Of a DNA stretch of 64,000 nt, positions 46,619 to 56,277 are shown piece by piece; position 1 is the stretch's first letter, and the number at the start of each line of letters is the position of its first letter. The notes under the pieces are model-generated. The model was not told the origin of the DNA. It was given only the letters and a program-made list of their open reading frames with translations, and did not search any database. The stretch is from NCBI GenBank assembly GCA_964508765.1, contig CAZDVD010000011.1:1-64000 (forward strand), given 5' to 3'. The translations under genes and the position numbers were made by a program. This DNA comes from JABMPR01 sp964508765. GTDB taxonomy: Bacteria > Fidelibacterota > UBA8477 > JABMPR01.

Positions 46619-47761
46619 ATGAACACGAAGATGATCAAAATTATTGTGCTGGGAATATTGACCGCTGCTTTACTCATAGCTTGCGGGAGTCAAAAAGGGG
46701 AGAGTATGATGCAGAAACAGTTATTTGGAAACATGCCCGATGGAAGACCTGTGCATGTTTACACATTGACAAATGATCTGGGGATGGAAGCTCGTGTTAT
46801 TGATTATGGCTGTATCATTCTCAGTTTGAAAGTACCAGACCGCAATGGGAATCTTGGGGATATTGTCCACGGCTATGATAAACTGGAACATTATATAGAA
46901 GCCACACCCTATTTCGGCGCCATCGTTGGACGCTATGGAAACCGTCTTGCAAAAGGAAAATTCACCCTGGAGGGTACAGAGTATGAACTCGCCATAAATA
47001 ACGGCGAGAATCATCTCCATGGAGGCCTCATTGGATTCGATAAGGTAGTCTGGGAGGCAGAGCCTATGGACACACCAGCAGGTCCATCAATTCGCTTTAG
47101 CTACCTCAGCCCTGATGGTGAAGAAGGATATCCAGGTAATCTCAAGATTATCCATACATACACGCTAACACATGATGGCAGTTTAAAAATCGAATATTCG
47201 GCCACTACTGATGCACCCACCGTCCTAAATCTCACCCATCATTCCTATTTCAATCTAACGGCAGATCCAAGCAAAACCATTCTTGATCATGTTATGACTA
47301 TCCATGCCGACCGTTTTGTACCTGTGGATGTGGGATTAATCCCAGTTGGTGAACTTAGGGATCTCACGGGAAATCCCCTCGACTTCAGGGAGCCAACTGT
47401 AATTGGTGCAAGGATCAATGAGGATACGGAAGATCTACGTTTTGGTTTGGGATACGATCATTGCTGGGTCATTAATAAAGCTGAACAAGAAATGGGACCC
47501 GTCGCTGAAGTCTACGAGCCGACCAGCGGCAGGGTGATGTCAATCAGTTCAACTGAACCGGGTTTACAGTTCTATTCCGGTAATTTTCTTGATGGCAGCA
47601 ATATCGGGAAAAGGGGCATCCCGTATGAATATCGAACAGCTCTGGTTATGGAATGTCATCGCTACCCGGATTCTCCGAACCAGGAGGGATTCCCCAATAC
47701 GGTATTAAGACCCGAGGAAGAATATCAGAAAACGACAGTATATACTTTCTCAACGAGATAA
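46619..47761 (+). CDS. galM: Aldose 1-epimerase (mutarotase), lipoprotein
   Basis: Galactose mutarotase of the GalM family, interconverting alpha and beta anomers so that released beta-galactose can enter the Leloir pathway. The N-terminus is a lipoprotein signal (ALLIAC at about residues 17-22), so it acts outside the cytoplasm. Family marks: VIDYGCIILSLKVPDRNG, GRYGNRLAKGKF, the catalytic His in NLTHHSYFNL, DHCWVI, and the catalytic Glu in VMECHRYPDSPN. Length (380) is normal. AGGGGAAA precedes the ATG. The sulfatase stop lies nine bases upstream. Downstream is a relic containing the end of a second galM. Confidence 0.92.
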   Translation: MNTKMIKIIVLGILTAALLIACGSQKGESMMQKQLFGNMPDGRPVHVYTLTNDLGMEARVIDYGCIILSLKVPDRNGNLGDIVHGYDKLEHYIEATPYFGAIVGRYGNRLAKGKFTLEGTEYELAINNGENHLHGGLIGFDKVVWEAEPMDTPAGPSIRFSYLSPDGEEGYPGNLKIIHTYTLTHDGSLKIEYSATTDAPTVLNLTHHSYFNLTADPSKTILDHVMTIHADRFVPVDVGLIPVGELRDLTGNPLDFREPTVIGARINEDTEDLRFGLGYDHCWVINKAEQEMGPVAEVYEPTSGRVMSISSTEPGLQFYSGNFLDGSNIGKRGIPYEYRTALVMECHRYPDSPNQEGFPNTVLRPEEEYQKTTVYTFSTR

Positions 47762-47811
47762 ACCGATGACAGATCGCCCTAACATGTGATCAGACTGAGG
47801 TAGCCCGAAAA

Positions 47812-48467
47812 ATGGCTCTGGTATTAGGACTAGACCTGGGTACTTCAGCTGTGAAAGCCCTTGTGATCAATGAGCAAGGGAAGATCATGGCAAGTGCATC
47901 TAAATCCTATCCTCTCATCCAGCCGCGAACGGATTGGTCAGAGCAGGATCCAGAGACTTGGTGGGACGGTGTTCTGAATGTAGTCAACAAAATACTCTCT
48001 CTAGATGATATCGAAGGAAAGAGCATCCGTGCTCTGGCACTGAGTGGACAGATGCATGGATCCGTGTTTCTGGATGAGAAGGGCCAGGTAATTCGTTTTC
48101 CGCTGTTATGGAAGTGGACAGGAACAATGAGCAACAGAAAATCGCTGGGGGTTTTGATCATTGTTTTGTGAGACCAAATTCAGCTGTAGGGGAGGACTGG
48201 ATTGCCAAGGTACACCATCCCAAGAGTGGTAGAGTTCTGCTTGTGGACTCCGATGCTCCCGGCTTACAGCTCTATACGGGGAATCACTTGAGAGGATCAC
48301 AAAGTGGGAAGCATGGAAAATCATTTCTCAAGTACGGTGGACTTTGTCTTGAACCACAGGCATTTCCAAATGCACCCAATGAAGCGAGTTTTCCATCCGC
48401 CCAACTTGAACCTGGTGAGCGCTATGAACATTCGATCAGTTATCGGTTTTTGGTTGATCCAGAATAG
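47812..48467 (+). pseudogene. Xylulokinase 5' end joined to aldose epimerase 3' end
   Basis: The first 100 codons are the start of a FGGY-family xylulokinase (LGLDLGTSAVKALVINEQG, TDWSEQDPETWWDGV, LALSGQMHGSVFLDEKGQVI, FPLLWK). At about 48115 the sequence switches, in a different frame, to the last 115 codons of a cytosolic-type aldose 1-epimerase (IAGGFDHCFV, VLLVDSDAPGLQLYTGNHLR, LEPQAFPNAPNEASFPS). Neither part is complete: a normal xylulokinase has about 490 residues. No product with either activity is expected. It lies between galM and the SSS symporter, suggesting that a pentose kinase and a second mutarotase were once encoded here. Confidence 0.88.
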
Positions 48468-48558
48468 GAATTCAAAAACGCATAAAGACTCTCTAAAAAG
48501 CATTTTGATCAATAATTATTTAAGAATTGAAAACTAAAAAAGGAAAAAAGGTCTATCT

Positions 48559-50190
48559 ATGGATTTTTCATTCGTTGATTATCTGATATTTATTACCTAC
48601 GCAGTGACCATTGTCGGTGTGGGTCTATGGGTATCAAGAAGTAAAGAAGGGCATGAGAAAAATGCTGAAGATTACTTCCTGGCTGGAAAATCGTTACCAT
48701 GGTGGGCGATTGGAGCTTCATTAATCGCAGCTAATATTTCTGCTGAACAATTTATTGGTATGTCAGGGTCAGGTTTCTCATTAGGACTGGCCATTGCCTC
48801 ATATGAATGGATGGCTGCACTCACCTTGATCATTGTTGGTAAATACTTTTTACCCATCTTCATCGAGAAGGGCATATATACCATCCCACAGTTTGTAGAA
48901 GTTCGCTACAGTAAGAACCTAAAAACCATCTTAGCCGTATTCTGGATTGGATTGTTCATCTTCGTGAACTTGACCTCTGTACTCTTTCTGGGTGCAAAGG
49001 CTCTGGATACCATCCTGGGTTCTGGCAATGGTGATTACATCATGCATGGTATTTTGGCTCTGGCCTTTTTTGCAGCAGCATATTCAATCTGGGGTGGCTT
49101 ATCAGCTGTAGCCTGGACTGATGTTATTCAAGTTATTCTCCTGATTGTCGGTGGATTAGTAACATCTGTTATTGCCCTCAATCATGTGACTCCAGATGGG
49201 GGAATGTGGCACGGATTATCCCACATCTATAATGTTGCCGGTGATCGCTTCCACATGATTTTAAAGGAGGGGCATCCCAGTTTTAGTGATCTACCTGGAA
49301 TTGCCGTTCTTGTTGGTGGTATGTGGGTAGCAAATCTATACTACTGGGGTTTTAACCAGTACATCATTCAGCGAACCTTTGCTGCCAAATCCTTGAAAGA
49401 GGCTCAAAAGGGAATCGCGTTTGCAGCCTTTCTGAAACTCATTATTCCCCTTATTGTAGTAATCCCTGGAATCGTAGCTTATGTCATGTACATGTCTCCA
49501 GAGGGAACAGCTGTTATACCTGGTGTTGCGGAAGCATTTAATACGGCTGACGGAATTAACTATGATAAGGCTTATCCATGGCTCATTAGTCAGTTTGTAC
49601 CAGTTGGTCTCAAAGGTTTGGTCTTAGCGGCACTTTCTGCTGCCATCGTTTCATCATTGGCCTCCATGCTCAACTCCACATCAACCATTTTTACCATGGA
49701 TATTTATCGTGCTTATATCAATAAAGATGCTGATGACAAGCAGACGGTGAAAATCGGCCGCCTTGCTGTATTGGCTTCCCTGATCATTGCTGTAGCTGTG
49801 GCACCTTCACTAGGCTCTGTTAAAGAGATGTTCCAGTACATCCAAGAATACACAGGTCTCGTCAGCCCTGGTATCCTAGGAGTTTTCATGATGGGACTTT
49901 TCTATAAGAAATCAACCAACAATGCTGCCATATGGGGTGCCGTATCCTCCATCCCCCTTGCACTAGTATTAAAGCTTGGTACGGAAATGCCCTGGATGCA
50001 TCAGATGATGCTTGTCTGGATTGCTACTATGGTCATTATTGCCATTGTTAGTCAGCTTGAGGGTAAAGGTGCAGATGATGCCAAGGGTATCCCTGTATCA
50101 CGTAAATACTTCGCTACTGAACCAGTTTTCAATATCAGTGCTACCATCATCGGTGTTATTCTGGTAGTGCTATATGCCGTATTCTGGTAA
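48559..50190 (+). CDS. SSS-family sodium/sugar symporter
   Basis: Inner-membrane sodium:solute symporter of the SSS family, SGLT-like (543 residues, about 14 membrane helices). Visible features: early helix DYLIFITYAVTIVGVGLWVS, then AEDYFLAGKSLPWWAIGASL with SLIAANISAEQFIGMSGSGF (sodium-site region), AAYSIWGGLSAVAWTDVIQ, NQYIIQRTFAAKSLKEAQKG, and LAALSAAIVSSLASMLNSTS in the conserved helix that carries sodium-binding Ser residues. AAGG precedes the ATG. Followed 15 bases later by galT and then galK, so galactose is the likely cargo. The 91 bases before it are AT-rich and may hold a promoter for this three-gene unit. Confidence 0.92.
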   Translation: MDFSFVDYLIFITYAVTIVGVGLWVSRSKEGHEKNAEDYFLAGKSLPWWAIGASLIAANISAEQFIGMSGSGFSLGLAIASYEWMAALTLIIVGKYFLPIFIEKGIYTIPQFVEVRYSKNLKTILAVFWIGLFIFVNLTSVLFLGAKALDTILGSGNGDYIMHGILALAFFAAAYSIWGGLSAVAWTDVIQVILLIVGGLVTSVIALNHVTPDGGMWHGLSHIYNVAGDRFHMILKEGHPSFSDLPGIAVLVGGMWVANLYYWGFNQYIIQRTFAAKSLKEAQKGIAFAAFLKLIIPLIVVIPGIVAYVMYMSPEGTAVIPGVAEAFNTADGINYDKAYPWLISQFVPVGLKGLVLAALSAAIVSSLASMLNSTSTIFTMDIYRAYINKDADDKQTVKIGRLAVLASLIIAVAVAPSLGSVKEMFQYIQEYTGLVSPGILGVFMMGLFYKKSTNNAAIWGAVSSIPLALVLKLGTEMPWMHQMMLVWIATMVIIAIVSQLEGKGADDAKGIPVSRKYFATEPVFNISATIIGVILVVLYAVFW

Positions 50191-50205
50191 AGGGATTCTT
50201 CTGAA

Positions 50206-51222
50206 ATGAAACAGCCAGGAGATCTACCACACAGACGATTCAATCCACTAGCGGGGGAATGGGTATTAGTCTCAGCCCACCGAACTGATCGGCCCTGGTT
50301 AGGTCAACAGGAACCTGTATTTCGTGAGAAAGTACCAGCACATGACCCCACATGTTATTTATGTCCGGGTGGACGCCGAGCTAAGGGAGATACAAACCCT
50401 GAATATCAAGGCACATTCATCTTTAATAACGACTTTCCTGCTTTGCTAGATGGGGATCAATCTTTACAAATAGAAAGCCATGATTTATTGAAATGGCAGG
50501 AATCAAAGGGTACTACCCGAGTTATATGCTATTCTCCTCGACACGATCTAACCTTGCCCGAGTTACCCAATAATGAGATTATGCAAGTTATTCGAACCTG
50601 GATGAATCAGGAGGAGGAGCTTTTAAAAAAATACAAATACGTCCAGATATTTGAGAATAAAGGGCAAATGATGGGTGCTTCCAATCCTCACCCCCATGGT
50701 CAGATCTGGGCTGGTGATTTTGTGCCATCGAAAATTGAAAAAGAGGATGAGAGTCAAAAGGCCTATTTAGAGACTCATGGACGTCCTCTATTACAGGATT
50801 ATGCCAAGCTGGAATGCCAAGAATCTGTAAGGATTGTGTACCAAAATGAATCATGGGTTTCCATGGTTCCATTTTGGGCTACCTGGCCTTTTGAGACGAT
50901 AATCATTCCAAAAATAAATATCTCACGACTAAGTGAAATGAATGACAATCTTGTGACTGATCTAGCTGATCTACTAAAGGTTTTATTGAGCAAATATGAT
51001 AAGCTCTTCGATATTTCATTTCCTTTTAGTATGGGATGGCATAGCGCACCTAACACAGATGGGGGTTCTGATCATTGGACACTTCATGCGCATATCTATC
51101 CTCCCTTGTTAAGGTCCGCTACTATCAAAAAATTTATGGTAGGGTATGAAATGATGGCTGAATCTCAGAGAGATATCACCCCTGAGCTCGCTGCACAGCG
51201 CCTTGCTGAAATAGTAGTATGA
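50206..51222 (+). CDS. galT: Galactose-1-phosphate uridylyltransferase
   Basis: Leloir-pathway enzyme exchanging UMP between UDP-glucose and galactose-1-phosphate. The active-site motif with the uridylylated His is clear (SNPHPHGQIWAG), as are the N-terminal block RRFNPLAGEWVLVSAHR, the metal-site region CYLCPGG, and the second half FEIIIPK-like segment (WPFETIIIPK) and GWHSAP. Length 338 is normal. It sits between the SSS symporter and galK with short gaps. No galE is found in the window, so UDP-galactose epimerisation must be encoded elsewhere. Confidence 0.95.
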   Translation: MKQPGDLPHRRFNPLAGEWVLVSAHRTDRPWLGQQEPVFREKVPAHDPTCYLCPGGRRAKGDTNPEYQGTFIFNNDFPALLDGDQSLQIESHDLLKWQESKGTTRVICYSPRHDLTLPELPNNEIMQVIRTWMNQEEELLKKYKYVQIFENKGQMMGASNPHPHGQIWAGDFVPSKIEKEDESQKAYLETHGRPLLQDYAKLECQESVRIVYQNESWVSMVPFWATWPFETIIIPKINISRLSEMNDNLVTDLADLLKVLLSKYDKLFDISFPFSMGWHSAPNTDGGSDHWTLHAHIYPPLLRSATIKKFMVGYEMMAESQRDITPELAAQRLAEIVV

Positions 51223-51246
51223 AGACATATTAAATTGGAGCGTTCA

Positions 51247-52539
51247 ATGTGGTCGACCGATAAATTAAATAAACAGATAGAAGTGTTCGGGCAATTAAAC
51301 CTTTTCCATGACTTATATGGGGATAGTGAAGGCTATCAACTCGCTTTAACCAGGATTTCTAAGTTAATTAGTAAAGCCGATTTTGAAGTGACTCATCTAT
51401 TCAGCGCACCAGGGCGAACTGAGCTAGGTGGAAATCATACTGATCACAATCTCGGAAAGGTTTTCTGCGCAGCCGTCAGAAATGATACTCTGGCAGCCGT
51501 TGCCAAACGTTCCGATGGAAAAATTGTTTTGCGCTCGGAAGGTTTTAGTGAGGTCTTCCAATTGAATATTTCAGATCTGGCTCCAAAAGCAGATGAAGTG
51601 GGAAATACAAAAGCACTTATCCGAGGCATTCTTGCCGGGATAGAACAGAAGGGTGGAACATGTGGTGGATTCTCCGCCGAGATCACCAGTGAAGTAGGTA
51701 TGGGGTCGGGTTTGTCATCCTCGGCAAGTTTTGAAGTTCTTATAGGAACAATTGTCAATCATCTGTACAATGAGGATCGCTTTCCAGCCACAAAAATTGC
51801 AGAAATAGCACAGTTTGCAGAGAATGAATATTTTGGCAAACCTTGCGGTTTGATGGATCAAATGGCTTCAGCTGTGGGTGGAGTGCTGTCTATCGATTTC
51901 GAAAATCCTCAGTCACCGGCTATCAGGCAGGTGGAATTAGACCTTGAGGCTGAAGATTTCGTGTTGCTGGTCATCAACACGGGGAGTAGTCATGCCGACT
52001 TGACCCCTGCATATGCCTCGATTCCAATGGAGATGAGAGCTGTGGCTCAGGAGATGGGTGTGGAGAATTTGAGAGAGATGGAGGAGTCAGTTCTTCAGGA
52101 AAATATTGCTTCCCTCAGAAACAAGCTCGGTGATCGTGCGGTACTAAGAGCTTTGCACTTTTATGCAGAGAACCGAAGGGTCGATGCGATGGTCAAAGCG
52201 CTGGAAGTTGGTGACTTCGAAGCGTACCTACGAGAAGTGACTGCCAGTGGAAGATCTTCACAGAATATTCTGCAAAACTCGATTCCACCCAACAGTGATG
52301 GTAAGGATCAGGGGTTAACCTATGCATTGGGTCTTTCTCAGATCTTCTTCGAAGAAAAAGGACGTGGTTTAGCCCGCGTACATGGTGGAGGATTTGCCGG
52401 TACCATTCAGGCCTACATCCATAAGGCCGATCTTGAGGACTATTTATCCCTTATCTCCAGAACTCTAGGTTCCCATTCGACAGAGATACTCACTATCAGG
52501 CACCATGGAGCTACCCCCATTCTAAGTTTGGCTCGATAG
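51247..52539 (+). CDS. galK: Galactokinase
   Basis: Phosphorylates galactose at C1 as the first Leloir step. GHMP-kinase features are intact: the galactokinase signature GRTELGGNHTDHN, the phosphate-binding loop EVGMGSGLSSSASFEVL, the catalytic-base region CGLMDQMASA, and the C-terminal HGGGFAGTIQA. Length is 430. I choose ATG 51247 because GGAG lies seven bases upstream; a TTG at 51235 would overlap that site. It is the last gene of the catabolic cluster; the sequence character changes right after it. Confidence 0.94.
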   Translation: MWSTDKLNKQIEVFGQLNLFHDLYGDSEGYQLALTRISKLISKADFEVTHLFSAPGRTELGGNHTDHNLGKVFCAAVRNDTLAAVAKRSDGKIVLRSEGFSEVFQLNISDLAPKADEVGNTKALIRGILAGIEQKGGTCGGFSAEITSEVGMGSGLSSSASFEVLIGTIVNHLYNEDRFPATKIAEIAQFAENEYFGKPCGLMDQMASAVGGVLSIDFENPQSPAIRQVELDLEAEDFVLLVINTGSSHADLTPAYASIPMEMRAVAQEMGVENLREMEESVLQENIASLRNKLGDRAVLRALHFYAENRRVDAMVKALEVGDFEAYLREVTASGRSSQNILQNSIPPNSDGKDQGLTYALGLSQIFFEEKGRGLARVHGGGFAGTIQAYIHKADLEDYLSLISRTLGSHSTEILTIRHHGATPILSLAR

Positions 52540-53294
52540 GTAGATAAAGAGCGAGAGGACGTATTGAATATCTGTGAGTATTCGTCTTATAATCATGAGG
52601 CACATACGGGGAAGGGACGTCGCCAACACCCTTCAGACCCCTACATAGTAAAGTAAAAGGAGAGCATCCTTTAGATTTTGGTTCCGAAGTCATATATCCA
52701 TTTACCCCAATATGGTGATGGGCAGGCCCTAATCGGGCAGGCTAAACATTTTCATATCATACTCTAAAGTAAATAATATCAATCAGATAAAAATTGACAT
52801 ACGCTTTCTTACAAGCAGGGGTTCATGTTTAATCAATCGAAGCTCTAATTTTGGTTAGCACATCTAGACTTATATCCCTCATGAAAAGGAATCCCGAATA
52901 TCCTCACTCTTTTTTTGAGAAAGATACGCATACACGTATACGGATCAACGTATACGTATTTTCCAAATGTATACTATCTATGTGTTAATATTGTATATAT
53001 AACAGTTACTTATAGACTTCACAAGTCGGGTGTATGAGGCTCAGCATCCGGAAAAATTACTCTGTTCTATAATCGATTTGAAACTATGAACATTTTGGTC
53101 ATCGATCAGCGGATGTGAATTATTAATCTATCAGCTTGAGGTAGATTTCTATCACTCAACCACTACTCCTCAAAATAGACCAATTCAGTGTTAGTCTCAT
53201 CTGGACAGCCATAATATGCTCATGTATCGTAGTAGTAGAATCATTTCACCATCACATCTGAGTGAAAAAAATATTATGACTAAAGGAGCTAATT
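52540..53294. other. 755-base AT-rich non-coding stretch
   Basis: No convincing gene on either strand. It contains the paired CGTATACG sites (52935-52956), a doubled GGGCAGGC word near 52711-52734, and a TTGACA at 52794 without a well-spaced -10 partner. AAAGGAGC at its right end is the ribosome-binding site of the 53295 gene. It could contain the left attachment site, but nothing identifies it. Confidence 0.5.
52935..52956. repeat. Tandem palindromic CGTATACG sites
   Basis: Two copies of the self-complementary octamer CGTATACG with centres 14 bases apart, flanked by further ACGTAT and TACGCAT words. The arrangement suggests a binding site for a dimeric or tetrameric protein, such as an island regulator or recombination accessory factor. 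There is no experimental or family evidence. Confidence 0.45.
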
Positions 53295-53690
53295 ATGTAC
53301 CAAATCGTAAACCACAAAATTATAGTACAAGATCCAGACAGAATGCAGCAAGCCCCCAATAGCGGAAAACCTATCTGCCCAGAATGTGATCAGGCATTCG
53401 CGATGTGCTCATGTCCAAAACCCTGGTCATCCTTGGAAACAGATGGATATCACATTTGTTGGGAGGATGAACAGATTATCGCCTACCCGTCTGTTGGTGT
53501 CTATGAGGAATTGATGCTATGGATATTCAGGAATAAAGAACACATAATTTGTGGTCACTGTTTAAAATCTGTAAGTGCAGAGTGGGGTTGGACAGAAGAA
53601 GTGAGTAGAAAAGTTACCGAGCAGTTCTTTTTAATACATCAGGGATGTTACAGTGATGATAATATAGAAATAATGCTAGTAGAAGAATGA
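53295..53690 (+). CDS. Hypothetical protein with Cys pairs
   Basis: A 131-residue protein I do not recognise. It contains CPEC and CSCP near residues 29-41 and CGHC near residue 88, so it may bind zinc, plus a central segment YEELMLWIFRNKEH. No signal peptide or membrane segment. AAAGGAG seven bases before the ATG supports translation. It is the first gene of the integrated element and is on the same strand as the regulator and first recombinase. Function unknown. Confidence 0.6.
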   Translation: MYQIVNHKIIVQDPDRMQQAPNSGKPICPECDQAFAMCSCPKPWSSLETDGYHICWEDEQIIAYPSVGVYEELMLWIFRNKEHIICGHCLKSVSAEWGWTEEVSRKVTEQFFLIHQGCYSDDNIEIMLVEE

Positions 53691-53741
53691 TCTCTATGGT
53701 GCTTGATGATAACAAAGAATTGAAAAATCACTTGTATTGTC

Positions 53742-53767
53742 AATAGTGAAAGTTTACATTCACTATT
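53742..53767 (+). promoter_or_regulatory. Perfect inverted repeat abutting start codon
   Basis: AATAGTGAA, 8 bases, TTCACTATT: nine perfect base pairs ending on the base before ATG 53768. No Shine-Dalgarno sequence is visible for that gene. The repeat could be an operator for the MerR-like product itself, or an mRNA hairpin that hides the initiation region. Its exact placement argues against chance. Confidence 0.55.
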
Positions 53768-54397
53768 ATGAATGACTTCAATCTTTACATATCAGACAAT
53801 GAACCAATATGGGAATATCATGTCAAAGATCTTAAAGGACAAGAAGTAAATTTCTCACAAATCAACGAAGCGCTATCGAAAATCACACGTTCTTATAAAG
53901 TCCCTCAACCGACACTAAGGTGGTATCACAATATAGGGCTAATTTCTAGACCCATTAAAAAGGGGAGAGAAGCATTTTATCCCTACGCTACTATATATGC
54001 CCTTCATGCTATTCGTGTGTTACGGATACAATATGAGAAGAGTTTAGAAGAAATTAAGGAATTGGTTGCCTTAAAACATCATATTCATACTATCGTATTT
54101 GTGCTTCAGAGCATTGAAAATAAATATCTTGTACAAAATGGTGCCCCCGGTTTGAATACTTTCGTTAACAATGGTAAGAAAATATTACAGAAAACATCGG
54201 ACATGAGTGCGGATATTCAGGTTGCATTAAATCCCGGTGATTTGCAGCAGATGATAGATGAGTGGCAAGCATTACCGCATTATGTGTTGCTTGCAAAGGC
54301 TAAAAACATACCGAAGCTTCGCAAAGATTATTTCAAAATGATAATTTCTGGAGCTGATCCACTTATGATTGGAATCAACTACAATGAATCACCATGA
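53768..54397 (+). CDS. MerR-like HTH regulator
   Basis: A 209-residue protein whose residues about 48-105 form a MerR-type winged helix (TLRWYHNIGLISRPIKKGRE, FYPYATIYALHAIRVLR, then SLEEIKELV), preceded by an atypical 45-residue N-terminus. The C-terminal 100 residues, helical, match nothing I know and lack the Cys residues of metal-sensing MerR proteins. The inverted repeat at 53742 could be its autoregulatory site. Its stop overlaps an in-frame ATG of the recombinase frame (ATGA at 54394), so the two are probably co-expressed. It may control excision of the element, by inference. Confidence 0.68.
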   Translation: MNDFNLYISDNEPIWEYHVKDLKGQEVNFSQINEALSKITRSYKVPQPTLRWYHNIGLISRPIKKGREAFYPYATIYALHAIRVLRIQYEKSLEEIKELVALKHHIHTIVFVLQSIENKYLVQNGAPGLNTFVNNGKKILQKTSDMSADIQVALNPGDLQQMIDEWQALPHYVLLAKAKNIPKLRKDYFKMIISGADPLMIGINYNESP

Positions 54398-54552
54398 CCC
54401 CCTTTTTTTGCTACATATTGAAAGTGGAAATGTACTATCGGTATATACAATATGTACCTATACACATGAGAGACATGCGTGATATCACGAACGTATCTTA
54501 CAGGGGGGATGGAAGTAAATGGAACAGGCGGAAAAAAAAAGGAACTAGAGGT

Positions 54553-56277
54553 ATGAAAACGAACATTAGACAATTAGCAGAACTGGTACATATGTTCAAT
54601 AGTGACCCAAATATTCCTAGCCGACGTAAGCGTATGACGGAAATGATTTGTCGTGGCTATGTGTGTGCTGCTACAGAAGTTGATGAAATTAGAGAAATTC
54701 CAGTACATAAACTCAAAGCAATAAAAAAGCAGTTAAGTACATATCTTAATAATACCGATTTAAGTGAGAACACTAAGGCCAGTTACAACGGATTTTTTTC
54801 ACGTTTTCTTACATGGGGAGTAGAACAAGGGTATATCCATATGGGCTTTCGTAGCCAATTGTCAGAGATTTGGCATTCATTGACATACCCATTGAAAGGT
54901 GTGAGTTCAGGCAGAAAGGGATGGCGTGGTGCACTCCGCCAGTTAGCCTATTGGTCAACATCTCAGGGAATTGAACCAGATCAACTAGATTACGAGATAC
55001 TATTGAGCTATATAGATCATCTACGAGACGATAGTGGGATAGGAGCGTGGCGCCAAATTTATAACCGTGCTCAAAAAGAATGGGATCTCCATGAGCAGAA
55101 TGGGAGAGTGCAATTGCTCGATTGGCCCAAATTACCATCTGGACGTCGTACAAAATATTCTGTCATGTTGCATGAATGGCCGCAGGCAATGCAAAAGGAT
55201 TATCAGAAATATAGGAAATGGTGCTTGGCAGTATTCAAAAATAATCGTGATCCAAAATATCATCAACGCAAAGTTAGCGCAGATCAGAACCTGAGTAACC
55301 TTGAACGAATAGTAGGGTTTGCTCACAACATCCAAGGAAAGCAAATAAGTTCTTTTAGCATGGATATGTTTTTTGATGAAACTCTTATTAATGATTACAC
55401 CGAGTGGATGATTGACATTCGGAATGGAGGTAAGATTCGCGTCACTCAGAAGAGATTGATAGCTCAACTTCTAGGGATGGCAAATGGTTATTTTAATAAT
55501 AAGAAAGCTAGTCATTGGCTTACCAGACTCCAAAACAATCTTGTGTCAGAACCAGTTAAGAATAAAAAAGAAGCATTAATACCGTTAGAAGACTTGATGC
55601 GAGTCCCAGAAGCGATCAAACAAAAGAGGCTAAAAATTGAGAGAAATGCTCGAAAGAAGAAGCAAAAATTTAGTATGCTCCATCAGGCTAAGTTATTTAT
55701 GGAGGAACTGATGTATAGGTTTCTACTGGAACGACCCATCAGGCAAAAAAATTTACGGGAAATGAAGTTAGATATCAATCTTTTGCATCAGGAAGATGGT
55801 CATTGGCAGGTGAAATACAGGGGGGAAGAGATGAAAAATGGACTACCATTCCAGTTCCCTTTTCCAATCGAGCTTGAGCCAATGCTTGTGGAGTATTTAA
55901 AAAAGTATCGACATTATGTCTGTAATGGTTATGACAACGAATACGTTTTTCCTAATCCCAATGGGGGACATATTGATGCTCGTGTAATTCAGCGTATGGT
56001 ACACAACAATACGATTGAGGCTTTAGGAAAACCCATGAATCCACACCTAATTAGAGATTGTGTGGCCTACGATTTTCTGAAAGAAAATCCGGGGCAGTAT
56101 TTAATACTTTCCCAATTATTAGCGCATTCTGATCCAAATACTACTATCCAAATCTACGGACACTTTGAAGCGGAAGAAGCAGTGGTCCTGTACGATCGTT
56201 GGAGAAGAAAAAAAGGACAGCAAACTGGAAGTGATCAAATAAATGGAAAGGAGGATAAAAATGTCGCCAGAGGATGA
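54553..56277 (+). CDS. Tyrosine recombinase, large
   Basis: A 574-residue site-specific recombinase. The C-terminal domain shows the catalytic set: an Arg in ERPIRQKNLREMKLD, HLIRDCVAYDFL (His-x-x-Arg), the His in LLAHSDPNTTIQIYGHF and its Tyr nucleophile. The first 380 residues include a core-binding-like helical region and are longer than in typical phage integrases, as in recombinases that work as sets on some mobile islands. The start is uncertain: ATG 54553 has AGAGG close upstream, but the frame is open back to ATG 54394, which overlaps the regulator's stop. The 3' end overlaps the excisionase-like gene. It points away from the tRNA. Confidence 0.8.
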   Translation: MKTNIRQLAELVHMFNSDPNIPSRRKRMTEMICRGYVCAATEVDEIREIPVHKLKAIKKQLSTYLNNTDLSENTKASYNGFFSRFLTWGVEQGYIHMGFRSQLSEIWHSLTYPLKGVSSGRKGWRGALRQLAYWSTSQGIEPDQLDYEILLSYIDHLRDDSGIGAWRQIYNRAQKEWDLHEQNGRVQLLDWPKLPSGRRTKYSVMLHEWPQAMQKDYQKYRKWCLAVFKNNRDPKYHQRKVSADQNLSNLERIVGFAHNIQGKQISSFSMDMFFDETLINDYTEWMIDIRNGGKIRVTQKRLIAQLLGMANGYFNNKKASHWLTRLQNNLVSEPVKNKKEALIPLEDLMRVPEAIKQKRLKIERNARKKKQKFSMLHQAKLFMEELMYRFLLERPIRQKNLREMKLDINLLHQEDGHWQVKYRGEEMKNGLPFQFPFPIELEPMLVEYLKKYRHYVCNGYDNEYVFPNPNGGHIDARVIQRMVHNNTIEALGKPMNPHLIRDCVAYDFLKENPGQYLILSQLLAHSDPNTTIQIYGHFEAEEAVVLYDRWRRKKGQQTGSDQINGKEDKNVARG

